Shown here one piece after another: positions 43,837 to 55,781 of a stretch of 64,000 bases of DNA. The notes below the pieces were generated by a model, which searched no databases, was not told the DNA's origin, and saw nothing but the letters and a program-made list of their open reading frames with translations. Each line of letters starts with the position of its first letter. Position 1 is the first letter of the stretch. The translations under genes were made by a program, and so were the position numbers. Source of the stretch: Liolophura sinensis (lineage: Eukaryota > Mollusca > Polyplacophora > Chitonida > Chitonidae); contig NW_027017964.1 of assembly GCF_032854445.1 (NCBI RefSeq), forward strand, positions 236,001 to 300,000, read 5' to 3'.

Positions 43837-44103
43837 TTTATTTATTTATTTGATTGGTGTTTTACGCCGTACTCAAGAATATTTCACTTGTACGACGGCG
43901 GCCAGCATTATGGTGGGGCGGAAACCGGACACAACCCGGGGGAAACACACGACCATCCGCAGGTTGTTGCCAGACCTTCCCACGTACGGCCGGAGAGGAA
44001 GCCAGCATGAGCTGGACTTGAACTCACAGCGACCGCATTGGTGAGAGGCTCCTGGGTCATTACGCTGCGCTAGCGCGCTATCCGACTGAGCCACGGAGAC
44101 CCC
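43837..44103 (-). mobile_element. tRNA-derived SINE, copy S9
   Basis: Complete minus-strand copy: plus strand starts TTTATTTATTTATTTGATTG and ends in the complement of the head (GAGCCACGGAGACCCC). Target duplication GATCCACGTATGA at 43824-43836 and 44104-44116. Confidence 0.92.
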
Positions 44104-44687
44104 GATCCACGTATGAGTTTGGTATATTTGTCACACGTTATGTAATACCATACATTAACAATAAGCCTTTCGGATTGATAACACTTATTTAGTGCAAGAC
44201 TATCTTTTTTCACACAAACGTATGTTTCCAAACAAACAAAATAAGAACAACAAAGATTCGAACTCTTTCGTGATGTGCAACATGGTTAATTTAATGTAAT
44301 ATGAAAGATGCCTGGTGGACTATGTTAGAAACAGGGATTTTAAACCTGCCGATATTAATCACTCTATAAAGTTGATGTTTTACAGGTGAAGATGAAGATT
44401 AACTAAAACAAAACTTTGTCAGCGCATAGAAATACACATGAAAGTTTCACACATGAAGGTCTTTTTTGGTTAACGTTGATCTTCACACTGTAAATTAAAA
44501 ACATTGTGCCTCAGTTGATCGAAACCCCTTGTGATGGAGAGCCCTTTTTGTGTTCATCATCTCGCTTAAGGTCATATAACTTGTGTGGGTGCTTTGACTA
44601 AGTTCAACACAAATCTGAAAGAATTTAGTGAGGCTTCCTCGGGATGGGAGCATATATATCGAAGATACTGGAAATGACAGAGACCAC

Positions 44688-44776
44688 GTGCGTTATACTG
44701 CATAACGTGTATCTACGAGCATACATTTACGATAATTAGTGTATAGATACACGTATGGATTATGCATTGGACGCAC
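44688..44776. repeat. 89-bp imperfect palindrome
   Basis: Outer arms GTGCGT (44688-44693) and ACGCAC (44771-44776). Inner arms CGTGTATCTA (44706-44715) and TAGATACACG (44744-44753) pair perfectly. The middle arms pair partly. It may be a very small MITE or a relic of one. Confidence 0.5.
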
Positions 44777-45274
44777 ATGAAATGTACGTGGTTTGTGTGT
44801 AATGGATGACAGGTATGCTGACATTTCCGTTTACAGATTTCAAGCGAATCATGCTGAGATATTTGTGAATTAGGACTTTAATCTTTTCGGTAAGGTCGAA
44901 CTGCTCGAAATTCGTTGTCAGCTGAGCTAATATTTTCTTTATGAATGAATGAATGATTATGGTTTAACGCCACATCGGCAATATTTCTTCCATATCGTGG
45001 CGAGAACAAAGTGAAAACACAAGACGGTGACGGTTTTTGAGATAGGGTAAACATAAAAAATAAAACAAAAAGTACAGACATGTTTAAAATCATATAAAAT
45101 AAAAATAAGAGTTAAAACACGAAAACCAGTATACTTTTAAAATAGTATATCTCGAAATCTATATGTATGCTAATCCATAGACATTTGCGACATTTCAAAT
45201 TTGTATTTTATGATATAGGCCAATGGCTTTAAATATTTTATGACAATATCGCCAGCGATGCTGTCAAATATCTC

Positions 45275-45592
45275 TTATATAGAGTTGACTATGTAGCATC
45301 TTTGCCGAACATGGGCAAAGTCTAAATAGTCAACCAGGATATGCTTGATGCCATATTCTGCATCACATCCAACACACTCTGGAGCACTGCACCCATCTGA
45401 GATGAAATTGTGTGTCAGATAAGAATGCCGAATACGACACCTCGTTAAGACTACTTGGTCCCTACGAGGCATTTGACAAGTACAGGCATTGTAGCCAATG
45501 ACAGGATGACTGCCATGCAGTTTATTATGCATCTGCAAGTCACATTCACCCTGCCAAAGGCGACGAATATATTTAAGAATATTAGACTTCAC
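45275..45592 (-). pseudogene. LINE-A polyprotein C-terminal tail
   Basis: 105-residue open frame: YIRRLWQGECDLQMHNKLHG, GYNACTCQMPRRDQVVLTRC, RIRHSYLTHNFISDGCSAPE and CVGCDAEYGIKHILVDYLDF. The C-x-x-C...H pattern after the RNase H is common in I/R1-type elements and may bind zinc. The frame is nearly intact and the stop lies in NSI* near 45275. Confidence 0.7.
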
Positions 45593-45738
45593 GTCAGTAT
45601 ATGGGATTTTAACCAGAGATATAGGTTTATACAGCGCAGCTGTGAGTTGGTATCCAACAGAATGTAATATCTTTACCTCTTTTAATTAGTTTTCTCTGTT
45701 TGGCTATTATCTCAAGTATCAATGGATTTTTAAATTTA

Positions 45739-46293
45739 TTATTCCGAATTGCCAAAAGGCATCACAACGAGTCCCAGCATATCACTGCAGGGAAGATAAC
45801 GCATACGATCAGGCCAGGAGTATAGTCCTGGCCTCTGCAGAAAAGATAGAAGATGAAGGAGAAGTGACCAGTTGATGGAAGACAGCTGCACCCTGTCCCC
45901 ATCCTTTGACCCGTCAGTATGTATAAATTTATAATCCATATAATTAGACTTGATTTCAGCAAAACCTTGCTGAATTATAAGAAGGTTTGTATTTGATTTA
46001 TTATATTTACGTAAATCGAATATCAATTTAGGTTGTGGAGGAAGCCATGGAGGGGGCTCCGGAAAAGAAATCGGAGCTATGTCCACAAGTTTAATGTTGA
46101 CTCCCACAATATGGTCCTTAACACGAACAACAATCGAAGGGATCTTGGTACGAGATTTAGTATATTTGTCTACATATAATGGATTGAAAACACAGTGGTT
46201 GGCAGGGTTTGTTGGATGAGGTTTAAGCTTCATAACATATTGAAGGCTCAGTTTTATACGCCTGTGATGTAAAGAAGGTTCGTTGGCCTCCAC
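45739..46293 (-). pseudogene. LINE-A RNase H domain
   Basis: EANEPSLHHRRIKLSLQYVM begins the linker. KSNYMDYKFIHTDGSKDGDR carries the first catalytic D (TDGSK). Two frameshifts later come the EARTILLAL-type block with E and a CSDxxxCLLAIRNNKF block. An RNase H behind the RT helps remove the RNA template. Domain order EN-RT-RNase H defines this family as I-group. Confidence 0.8.
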
Positions 46294-46617
46294 TTATAAA
46301 CTCTCTACTGGGGAGGTTCTAAAAGCACCCAGGCTGAGCCTCAAACCTTGATGATGAACAGGATCCAACATTTTAATATACGACTTTCTAGCGGAACCGT
46401 AAATGATGGATCCATAATCCAATTTACACCTCACCAGAGAACGATATAGATTAAGTCAAACTGATCGGTCAACACCCCAATCGGTGCTAGACACGACCTT
46501 AATTATATCGAGAGCCTGCGTACATTTAGCTTTAAGCATTTTACATGAGGTAAAAATAATAATTTTTTTATCGAATATAACCCCTAAAAATTTTGTTTCT
46601 CCAACAATTGTCACTGG

Positions 46618-47417
46618 TTAACCATAAAAACTAAGTTCAGGGTCAAGATGGAATTTCCGTTGTTTACAAAAATGCATACCAACGGTTTTAGATGCAGAAA
46701 GTCTAAAACCATTGGCTACAGCGCATTTCTTGATCTTATTGAGACAAAGCTGCAGTTGCCGCTCGATGTTATTCATATTTTTAGCACGGTAGCATATAAG
46801 GAAATCATCTACAAACAGTGAACCCTCAGTGGCAGACGTCAATGTTTTAGCCAAACTGTTAATTTTTATGCTAAACAGTGTTTACTGCCCTGGGGAATAA
46901 CAGGATACTGCCCTGGGGCACACCCATTTCCTGCTCATAAGAGTCAGAAAGAGTGGACCCCCACCCTTACCTTAAACTGACGATCAGATAAAAATTTTGA
47001 TATACATATTGTTAACGGCCTTTTTAGGCCCATATCCACGAGGTCTTTTAAAATGCTATATTTCCATGTGGTGTCGTAGGCCTTTTCAAGATCGAAAAAT
47101 ATGGACACCAGATGTTCGTTATTGATGAAGCCATCTGGAATAAAGGTTTCGAATCGAACAAGGTGGTCCATAGTGAATCTACCTTGCCGAAAACCACATT
47201 GTATATTAAAAAGTAACTTGTTGGTTTCAAGAAACCAAACAAGTCTATCATTTATCATCCGTTCCATAGTCTTACAGACACAGCTGGAAAGAGCTATGGG
47301 ACGGTAATTATTTGGATCTGTATGAGCATTACCCGATTTGGGGACCGGGATAATACGCCCCTCCCTCCATGAGGGTGGAAAATTACCAGTTATCCAAGTA
47401 TCATTGAGCAAGTCCAA
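46618..47417 (-). pseudogene. LINE-A reverse transcriptase domain
   Basis: One frame of 157 codons (47417-46944): NDTWITGNFPPSWREGRIIP, VPKSGNAHTDPNNYRPIALS, CGFRQGRFTMDHLVRFETFI, VSIFFDLEKAYDTTWKYSIL (motif A) and SDRQFKVRV. After a frameshift at about 46900 (a small duplicated CTGCCCTGGGG), SLFVDDFLICYRAKNM carries the catalytic VDD (46830-46800), then RQLQLCLNKIKKCAVANGFR and SASKTVGMHF. All main RT motifs are present but split. Confidence 0.85.
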
Positions 47418-48157
47418 GAGTGGACTTAGGTGGTAAATGGTTCAAAACGTATAATATACGTTATCAGGCCCACAAGCAGTATCGTGTGCCTTTTTAGTGC
47501 AGTTTCATGTTCATCGATATAAAAAGGACGATTATAATCTTCTAAATTTTTAGAAGAAAAGGCCAATTAAATTTTCTCCTTCTGGTTTTTAATATGTTGG
47601 AATTGTAAAGTATAATTCTCATCAGAAGATTTCTTGGAAATTGTTTCAGCTAGTTTATTTGCAATATCAGGTGGACAAGTTAATATACTATCTCCATATT
47701 TTAAATGCTGAAATTTAGCGTTATTATTTTTACCATTAAGTTTCTGAACCATGTTCCAGACCTTACGCATGGATATTTTTGAGGTATTGCCCGAAACAAA
47801 GTTTCGCCAGCAAGATCGTCTCTTGGACTTGATTAATCCACGAGCTTTACCTCTTAAACTACGAATCTGGTTTAAATTATTATCAGTGGGACAATGATTA
47901 AATCTGCGTTCAGCCTTTTCCCAGTCCTTTATGGCTTTGTGACAGTCATTGTCGTACCAGGGTTTACTCTTGAATTTGGATTTGCCGAGGTCTTAGGTAT
48001 AGTTCTATCAGCATCTCGTAATACAAGCTCATTAAATTTTAATATCGGATCATCTGCTGCATTGAGGGTCTCTGGAGTGATATCAGCCTCGATGAACATC
48101 TAAAATGCGATCCATTCTGCTTTATCGAATTTCCACCTAGCTACACGTTCTAAAGAA

Positions 48158-49420
48158 AACACCTGACCCACTGAGAAATGCTATCTGTAGAACAAACCAA
48201 TTCTGACAAAGTAAATTATCCTTATGTGGATAGCAATATACCAAAGGGTCCTGCATATGGCGTATACATATCTCGCCTTGTAGCATTTGTCAGATGTTGC
48301 GTAAATTGTAATGACTTTAATCTTCGTCAAAAGTTGTTAGTTCAAAAACTAGTTTGTCAAGGATACTCCATCAAACGCCTTCATTCTAAGTTTCTAAAAT
48401 TTGACAAAGTATAACACTCTCTTTGGCAGGTATGGACAGAGCGTTCAGAATCTCTGGCGATCTGCAGTGTGATCAGCTACATAGACGGCGCTGTTATCCT
48501 TATGTACATATCTATCACGTACATGGTACTTAACAACACAGATGGCGCTGGTTGCCGCGTGTAACCGTCTATATTGCAGACAGGCTTTATGCAGACCAAC
48601 ATGTCATGTGTAACATCATAGATGGCGCCGCTTGTAGCATCAGATCCTTACATATTACTGGGAAAGTCGTAATCGTCCGTTACTTTTGAATCACAATCTG
48701 TTCGGTTAAGGTCTGTAACGCTCGTCATTTTTGAACTGTATCTAATACCACTTAACTTGGGGCTAGTGGCCGTAAAGGCAGCCATGCTTATCACATCTGC
48801 ATGATGCCTTTGTGAACAGTTGCAGTCAAAGCGCGATTGAGATACCTTGTTTAATTGTTATTTGACGGGGAACTCATTCATGCAGTACGAATTTGAACTT
48901 TGATATGATTGATCAGTTTTTGCTCACTGCCTGGAATATCAACAGTCTGCCCGGCATCATTAAAAACTGTTGACCGCTTCTCTCTTGTATGTTACCGAGT
49001 TTTTTTCCTATTTGTATAATTTCTTGCATACCTTTGTCTTTGGGAGCTAGTGTTAAAGGGTGTTTTGGGGGCCTCCGTGGCTCAGTCGGTTAGCGCGCTA
49101 GCGCAGCGTAATGACCCAGGAGCCTCTCACCAATGCGGTCGCTGTGAGTTCAAGTCCAGCTCATGCTGGCTTCTTCTCTGGCCGTAAGTGGCAAGGTCTA
49201 TCAGCAACCTGCGGACGGTCGTGGGTTTCGCCCGGGCTGTGCCGGGTTTCCACCCACCATAATGCTGGCCGCCGTCGTATAAGTGAAATATTCTTGAGTA
49301 CGGCCTAAAACACCAATCAAATAAATAAATAAATAAAGGGTGTTTAGGAAATGGATGTTACGATTATCGACTTTAGTCCTTTACGGACTACGAATGGTAT
49401 ATGAATGTCGGACATGACGA
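48158..49420 (+). mobile_element. Naiad-like PLE copy P5, 5'-truncated
   Basis: RT C-terminal region from 48207 (VNYPYVDSNIPKGPAYGVYI, LLVQKLVCQGYSIKRLHSKF), stop at about 48413, then the pseudo-LTR (48420-49415), split by SINE S10. It begins at the same RT position as P2. The 50 bp before 48207 match nothing else. Confidence 0.75.
49066..49334 (+). mobile_element. tRNA-derived SINE, copy S10
   Basis: Complete: tRNA-like head with A box TGGCTCAGTCGG and B box GTGAGTTCAAGTCCAG, central block ending CCACCCACCATAATGCTGGC, then ATATTCTTGAGTACGGCCTA and the (AAAT)n tail. Target duplication AAAGGGTGTTT at 49055-49065 and 49335-49345. The conserved central/3' part resembles the Nin-type domain reported from molluscs; that name is from memory. 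Confidence 0.92.
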
Positions 49421-51602
49421 TCACATCTGAGATATAGTCTTTTATGCACATATAGTTTTTGCGTTATGATGATCTTGATAAGGGTATGATACATGTCTAA
49501 GATTTATTTCAATGTAAATTTGTTGTTGATATCCATAGACATACGTTTAATCTTAATTAAGAAAATATTTATGAATAATTTAAATGTAAGCATGGTTAAA
49601 ATTTAGATTTTACATATTTTTATCTCATAATACCAAATTCTAACACAAATATATTTCTTAAACATGCCATAGATCCTTATTTAGAAGAGTATTGTGCAGA
49701 GACAATATATAAAAAGAGGTGCTTCTAAATACCCTTATAGGAAAGTATTTTAAAATGTCTTTCCCATTAAATAAAAAGTGGTATGCCATAGTCATGATAG
49801 TTCAGTTTGAAGTAAAGCCCTCTACAGTAATCACAGGTATTTGGTAGTTATACAGCAAGTTGATGTCTACCCCCTCATTTGATTTTCTAACATTCATTGG
49901 TGGATTGAAAAGGTAGATGTCTGATACTCAATGAAGAGGGAGACCCTTTTTCAACGACATATGTATATGAGTGAACTGCAAGTACATATATACCTACACC
50001 TTACTGCATAAGAAAGCACAACATTATTGAGAAGTACATGGATGTGTCAGTAAATATGAAAGCTCTTCATGTTTTTAGTCTTAACACATATAATCATAGT
50101 ATTTGCCTATTTCCAATTGTGTGGTTAAAAGAAACCTGGTTGAACCGAGAGAAAATAACTTACCTTCTCGGATTTGTAATGGGTTATATTTTGAATTATG
50201 CCCTTAAGACATTTACCCATCAGTCAAACATACAGGATCAAAAACCCTGTTGTAGGTTCTGCCATACTTGCACTTTTATTTATGTGATTTGCAGTGTATT
50301 CTTCAAGTTAATTTCTTCCACACATGACAGATAGGGAGAATATAATACTTATTCACCTTTTATTTTATGAAGATACTGACTGCTCCCAAACACTTAACAT
50401 TTTCTCTTCAAATCAAAAATGCTCTGGGAATTATCTGGAAATATCTGTTGCAGCGTATAGCTTAATTGCTTTTCAAGTATACATATAGATACACATGTAT
50501 ATGTTTACGCAGGTCGATCTTAAATAGAACCTGACATTAAAGTTATTGTATGAATGTAATGCCTATACCAAACTGTACACTGTGGTTAGTTTGGTATTCA
50601 ATATAATTTGTTTATTCTGTGGCATGTTTCATGATTGTTTGTTTTTCTTTCAGATGCGTTGGGGAATTAGAATGGAGAATATGGCTTTAGTAGTTTTTAT
50701 GCACCCTGCCACTGAGCGGAGCCTATTATGTTTTTTTGTCCGTTCGCATTCGTGTTCGGGCTATTACGCCAATATATTTTTTGTGGAGTTTTAATTAATG
50801 CTGAACACATAGATACACAGATAACGATGTGTTGTGACTCACACTTAATTTTTGCGGTTGTCATGGTAACCAGATATCCATTTTCCTTATATGTATACTA
50901 TATAAATAGATTTCACTCGTGGAAACTTTGTCCACTGGCGATGAAGATTCTCCCTTAGTTGTTATACTCACCACCATATTGCTGGTATTCTTTTATACAT
51001 TTCAAACAAAAGGCATTTGTTCGAGCGTATGTTGTGTTCACCTGAACTCTTGTTCGGAATTGGGTACAGATGTTCCTATTATGTGCACAAATTAACCAGC
51101 GGAGGGAGTATGGATTACAACTAATTGAGGCTGCCACAAGACATCGTCTTTAATGGCAACTGTGTCCTCTGAACAGTGTGTTAAACTGCTAGAGGTAGGC
51201 CAACAGAGAAGATCCCTTCATATCAGTGTGTGACAGTGCTTCAAAATATCAGTGGACCTGATTTTATATCCTCCTGTCTTGAAAAAAAAAACCAAAAAAA
51301 AAAACAGGAGTGTACATATAAGTTCCTTTTCTGTGGATCCTTGTATAAGTTTCTCTGCAATTGATGTGTTTTTAGTGAGGGCCTTCCCCAATAGTTTGGC
51401 TCTGGGCGACCATAAAAATTGGGCTCGAAATCCGACTGTTTTCTTTTCGGTACGTGGTGTCTATACCCAATTTTTGGGTTCGAAAATGACCCAAACCTTG
51501 TAAAAGTGTATTTGGTTTATAATCGGTAAAGGGACATATACGAGTGTAAGAGGTTATTTGGTCTTATCTCTTACAATGATCAAGCTTCCGTTTTTTTTTC
51601 AG

Positions 51603-51704
51603 ACCCCAGACTGCATAAGCTGTCGCACGAACCGGACATTAACAAGAATAACAGACAGGATAATGGAAATTTCAGAGGATATAGAACAGTCGTGTGGTAT
51701 GGAT
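51603..51704 (+). CDS. Candidate secreted cysteine-rich protein, exon 3
   Basis: A run of T ending TTTCAG precedes it and GTGAGT follows at 51705. 34 codons in phase 0-0: TPDCISCRTNRTLTRITDRI and MEISEDIEQSCGMD. C-x-x-C and a later C continue the cysteine-rich theme, and NRT is a possible N-glycosylation site. It joins exon 2 in frame. A possible short last exon follows a TTCATTTTTCAG at 52416, giving two residues then TGA; this is uncertain. Confidence 0.4.
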
Positions 51705-52439
51705 GTGAGTGCCAGTCTGGATACTTATTGTACACATTATGATTTACTTAAGTTCAACTATCCAATGGTGCAACGGCGCGCACCATAACAGCTAAAACAT
51801 CCTCACGGTGTCATTTATTGGTACAAGGCTGGCTTTTGCTTGCGTCCTCATCACTTTTCTTTTACATAATTCTGCTTAAAGGCGTGACGCTAGTGCGCGT
51901 GTAATTTATTACTATTTAATCATATCCATTAACAGAAGAAATACTGAGGTAAATTAACAAGAGGTTTTGTAATGTTTGCCAATTGTCCCACAGCATAGAA
52001 ATAGAAAGGACGAGAGTAACTTTTTTTATTTTATTCATACGCACGGCAACTATTTATAACCTGAATTTAATTTGGCTAGGTACATGTAAATGTTCTTCCA
52101 GCACTAGATAACAGAAAAAATCCGTCCTGCAACAAGAAGGCACATTTTATGCACGCTAAGGATTCCTTCGTCGTCATATGACTGAAAAATTGTACGACGT
52201 TAAACCCCAGGCACTCACTAACTCACTCTTCACCATTAGACTAAACGATAAGTTCATTGTAAGAGACCAGTGCAGTGGCCTATCCTGCTTTTCTTGAAGG
52301 TCGTGAAGGTCTCTAGGACGAGATTAGGGTACAACCCAGAGGGCCTACCCAGAGGGTAGACAGTCGGGCAATAAAAACGATGCCACTATCGAATCCAACT
52401 CTTCATTTTTCAGGGTGTTTGATAAAAAATGGCGTAAAA
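51705..52439. other. Unassigned stretch with a repeat-tail relic
   Basis: 52140-52232 contains ATATGACTGAAAAATTGTAC, GACGTTAAACCCCAGGCACT and CACTAACTCACTC, which looks like the 3' tail of another short molluscan repeat. The rest has no recognisable content. Confidence 0.4.
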
Positions 52440-54490
52440 GGTAGTACCTTCAGTCCTTGACACTTGGCTTGAGGTAGTAACGAAAAATGTTGTGTATGCA
52501 ATCCACCATAATAATACTAATGCTCATGCGGCAGCCAAGCAAATTCTGAAGGATCCTACTGTACGAAAGGTACTGGGTGACCTTCAAAAAATACGTTCAG
52601 AAAATACGTTAGTCTCCCTGCTGACAAAGCCCCCATTGATATTTGTCTGCAAGAAGTATTACTACCAGGTTCCCGTAGAACAGCTTAATACCTCTACAAC
52701 AACTGGCGGAACATCAACGTATTCCAGGAGTTAGATCTGAAAGGCATCAGTCCTTTTCTCAAACAGAGGAGTGTATCCTCCGTACCTTCCCGTCACACCC
52801 ATATACCATAACTTTACTGGATTCTAAATATGCATAAATCTCCATACAAATCTCGCTTGATTGCGGGATTGAAAAGCTGTAACACCAAACTTGTATCTAG
52901 TCTGTTAATTTGACCACTACAAGCAGTACCTTCATTTTGGAAAAGTTCTGTTGTGCAATTGTAAAAATTCATGCAATAATTGTATGTGGATCCTTAAAAA
53001 CTCAAAACTTATCACTGATGAAATACACGCTCTAATCCACGTACGGTATAAGGATATTTCTACTCAGGATTTCTCAACTCTCTCTGGTCCCATATATAAT
53101 TACTTACACTGACTGAATTGATAGAATTTCATCACTAACTGTATCGGTGTTTAATAAAAAATTGTCACGGCAAAATTAACGTCAGAGGTAACCTTCAGTT
53201 CCACTATGTTCTACTATTTATTGAATTGCATGAATGTCTCATTAATAACATCATGTGGAATTCGGAGAAAGCATAGCAACAGTGCATAGGTATTCGTATG
53301 TGTATAAAGTTTCCCCTCCTTTTGGCCGACCTATACCTATACTAATATGGATACGACTATATGCAGAAACTGGGGCCACCGTGGTTCACGTGGTTAGCGC
53401 GCGAGCGCAGCGTAATGACTCAGGAGCCTCTCACCAATGCGGTCTTTCCCCTTTGGCTGTACGTGGGAAGGTTTTCCAGCAACCTGCGGATGGCCGAGGG
53501 TTCCCCCCGGGCGCTGCCCGGTTTACACCCACCTTAATGCTGGCCGCTGTAGTATAAGTCAAATATTCTTGTACGGCGTAAAACACCAATGAAATAAATA
53601 AATAAATATGCACAAACCATTAAAAAGTAATCCTCACCAAACCCGGTCTTTCTCATCCTATAAACGGTGTGTTGATGAGGTGTTGGCCTTAAGCAACCCA
53701 TACATACCAAGGGCAGTGAAAAATTTGAAGGAAACCACAGACTCTCCAGAGGACCTATCTTCTCTGGAACTGTATTTATACAAAGATGAAAACGGTTTCG
53801 CCCCTCGGAGACTTTAAGACAAGAGGGATAGTTTCAATTTCGACATTGTCAGTTATCCTCACTTAAACACCAAAATACCGAAGGATCCAGCATATGGCGT
53901 GTACATATCTCGCCTTGTAGCACGTGTTAGACCCTGTGTGTTATGTGACGATCTGAAATAGCGTCACAATATATCACTGCAAAAACCATTGTGTCAACGT
54001 TTTTCCATCAGAAGCCTTCACTCAAAGTTTTACAATGAGTACAATCCTCTTATATCGACAGAGCATTCAGAATCTCTGGCGCTCTGCTTCATGATTGTGT
54101 CTAATTCCGCTTAACCCCGGGGCTAGGAGCAGTGTATCCATCGCATTGAATTAGATCGTCGAGTTGGATAAATCAAGTTGCCATCAAAGCGCAACAGAGT
54201 TAGATCGCCGAGTTGGATTAGCGCAACTTTGCCATCGACATCTCATATTCCAGCATGGTGCACGATTTAAATACTGATATCATAGTCGCCTAGAACATAC
54301 CTTGCGTTTTTCCTACATCATTGAAAACTGTTGGCCGCAGTTGTTTGTTTGATTCCGTCCTATTTTCTTATATACTTTCTTAGTTCTTTTATAATCTGTG
54401 TTAAACGTCATTTTGGGAAATGGCTTTACGATTATTGACTGGAGACAAATGCTTATTGGTTGACAGCTGTTTTACGAATGTCTGTTAGGA
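52440..54490 (+). mobile_element. Naiad-like PLE copy P6, a more diverged subfamily
   Basis: RT fingers (52480-52740: AAAKQILKDPTVRKVLGDLQ, LIFVCKKYYYQVPVEQL), WILNMHKSPYKSRLIAG-type block (52810-52870), palm remnants (53030-53300), motif C region (53608-53817: SSYKRCVDEVLALSNPY, where YIDD reads CVDE), RT C-terminus (53850-54090) and a diverged pseudo-LTR (54100-54490). A SINE splits it. The extra divergence from P1-P5 suggests an older or separate subfamily. Confidence 0.7.
53371..53605 (+). mobile_element. tRNA-derived SINE, copy S11
   Basis: Head GGGGCCACCGTGGTTCACGT (mutated A box), a deletion just after the GCGGT of the tRNA part, core and an AAATAAATAAATAAAT tail. Target duplication ATATGCAGAAAC (53359-53370) and ATATGCACAAAC (53606-53617). 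It lies in PLE P6. Confidence 0.88.
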
Positions 54491-55139
54491 TTTTCCAAGG
54501 TGTCTGAAGGAAGACGATGGCTTGCCTAACTTGCCTGACATTTCAAAAACCTAATTTAAACGGTTTGAGTTACCAAATATTTGAGCAAAACGTTAACCAC
54601 CAAACCATTAATCACCAAACTATATAATTGCAACATACTACATTCTGTGATTAAAATCCGAAAAATAAATAGGTAATAGGCACGTCTCACTGTGTGTCTT
54701 ATCCTAAGCCAATAACAACTTTGCACATTTCAAGAGCACGTGTAGAACATACAAGTTCAATGACTTGGTTTGTGGCAGCCTGGTTGAAGATTTCCTTAAG
54801 TGTTTAAACAGGCAGATCCAGATAAGAGCTCTACAAAGTGAAGTAGGCAAGAATAGGATAGAAATATCAGAGCTTAAAATGTTGTCCAAACCTTGTGCAG
54901 TAATATTTTCGAGACAAAGAAAGGTCAGTTAATTTTTCTTTTCTTCCTGTTATTCAAGGTTCCACATTGATGAAAGAAGAATGACAGACGCTTTGATAGA
55001 GAAAACGGACGGTCAGAGAAAATATTGTTTATGTTTATTTTAATGCTAAACGCATTAAATAATAACAAATGGAACAATAAAAAATAATTCGGAAAAATAT
55101 TTGTGCTGGTGTTGCTTATTGTATTACTTTAAAGAGAAA
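54491..55139. other. Unassigned, with a possible exon at 54712-54927
   Basis: From 54712 one plus-strand frame is open for about 70 codons without a start: FKSTCRTYKFNDLVCGSLVE, DFLKCLNRQIQIRALQSEVG and SKPCAVIFSRQRK, ending at a donor-like AAAGGTCAGT. CACATTTCAAG at 54735 could be the acceptor. The composition is protein-like and partly helical. I cannot name it. It may be an isolated host exon or chance. Confidence 0.25.
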
Positions 55140-55781
55140 CCATATGGGATCCTTACATATTACTGGGAAAGACGTAATCGTCTGTTTCTTTTGAATCACA
55201 ATCTGTTTGGTTAAGGTCTGTAACGTTCGTCATGTTCGAACTGTATCTAATACGGATTAACCTGAGGCTAGGGGCTGTAAAGCCAGCCATGCTTATCACA
55301 TCTGCATGATGCCTTTGTGAACAGTTGCAATCAAAGCGCGATTGAGATACCTTGTTTAATTGTTATTTGACGGGGAACTCATTCATGCAGTACGAATTTG
55401 AACTTTGATATGGAAATCATGCCTGGAATATCCACTGTCTGCCCGGCATCATTGAAAACTGATGACCCTTCTCTCTTGTGTGTTACCGGCTTTACTTCTT
55501 ATTTGTATAATTTCTTACATACCTTTGTCTTTGAGAGCTAGTGTTAAATATTGTTTTTGGAAATGGATCTTGCAATTATAGACCGGAGCGCCTTTTATGG
55601 ACTACGAACGGTATACGAATGTCGGATATGACACATATATTTATTACCTGTACATGGCCCAATTCTGATTCTGACAGAGAGTGCCTGGGGTTTTTGCTCC
55701 GAGGCGATGCCTCTAAACAATTATACCAATGACTATGAGTCATAACAAAATGTATAGGACTAACGCTGGGAATAGTGATGC

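Larger units (their letters stand above)
44935..48157 (-). mobile_element. LINE-A copy 7, best 3' half in the window
   Basis: Minus-strand order: endonuclease end/linker (48150-47900), pre-RT (47820-47560), RT (47417-46618), RNase H (46293-45739), ORF tail (45592-45275) and 3' UTR to 44935, ending with the tail complement of GAATGAATGAATGATTATGG. It is 5'-truncated in the endonuclease. It serves as the reference for LINE-A insertion sites elsewhere in the window. Confidence 0.85.
43106..51602 (+). other. Proposed intron 2 (8.5 kb) loaded with transposable elements
   Basis: It holds SINE S9, a hairpin (44688-44776), LINE-A copy 7 (-), PLE P5 (+) and SINE S10. 43110-43836, 44117-44930 and 49431-51602 are AT-rich unique sequence. 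One stretch at 50655-50760 after TTTGTTTTTCTTTCAG is open in frame (MRWGIRMENMALVVF) and could be an extra exon, but no donor follows it. The 251-nt frame at 51252-51503 shows nothing recognisable. Confidence 0.4.

Noticed and set aside
54704-54889. 61-residue minus-strand frame
   Set aside because: Antisense of the exon-like plus-strand frame and of no recognisable character.
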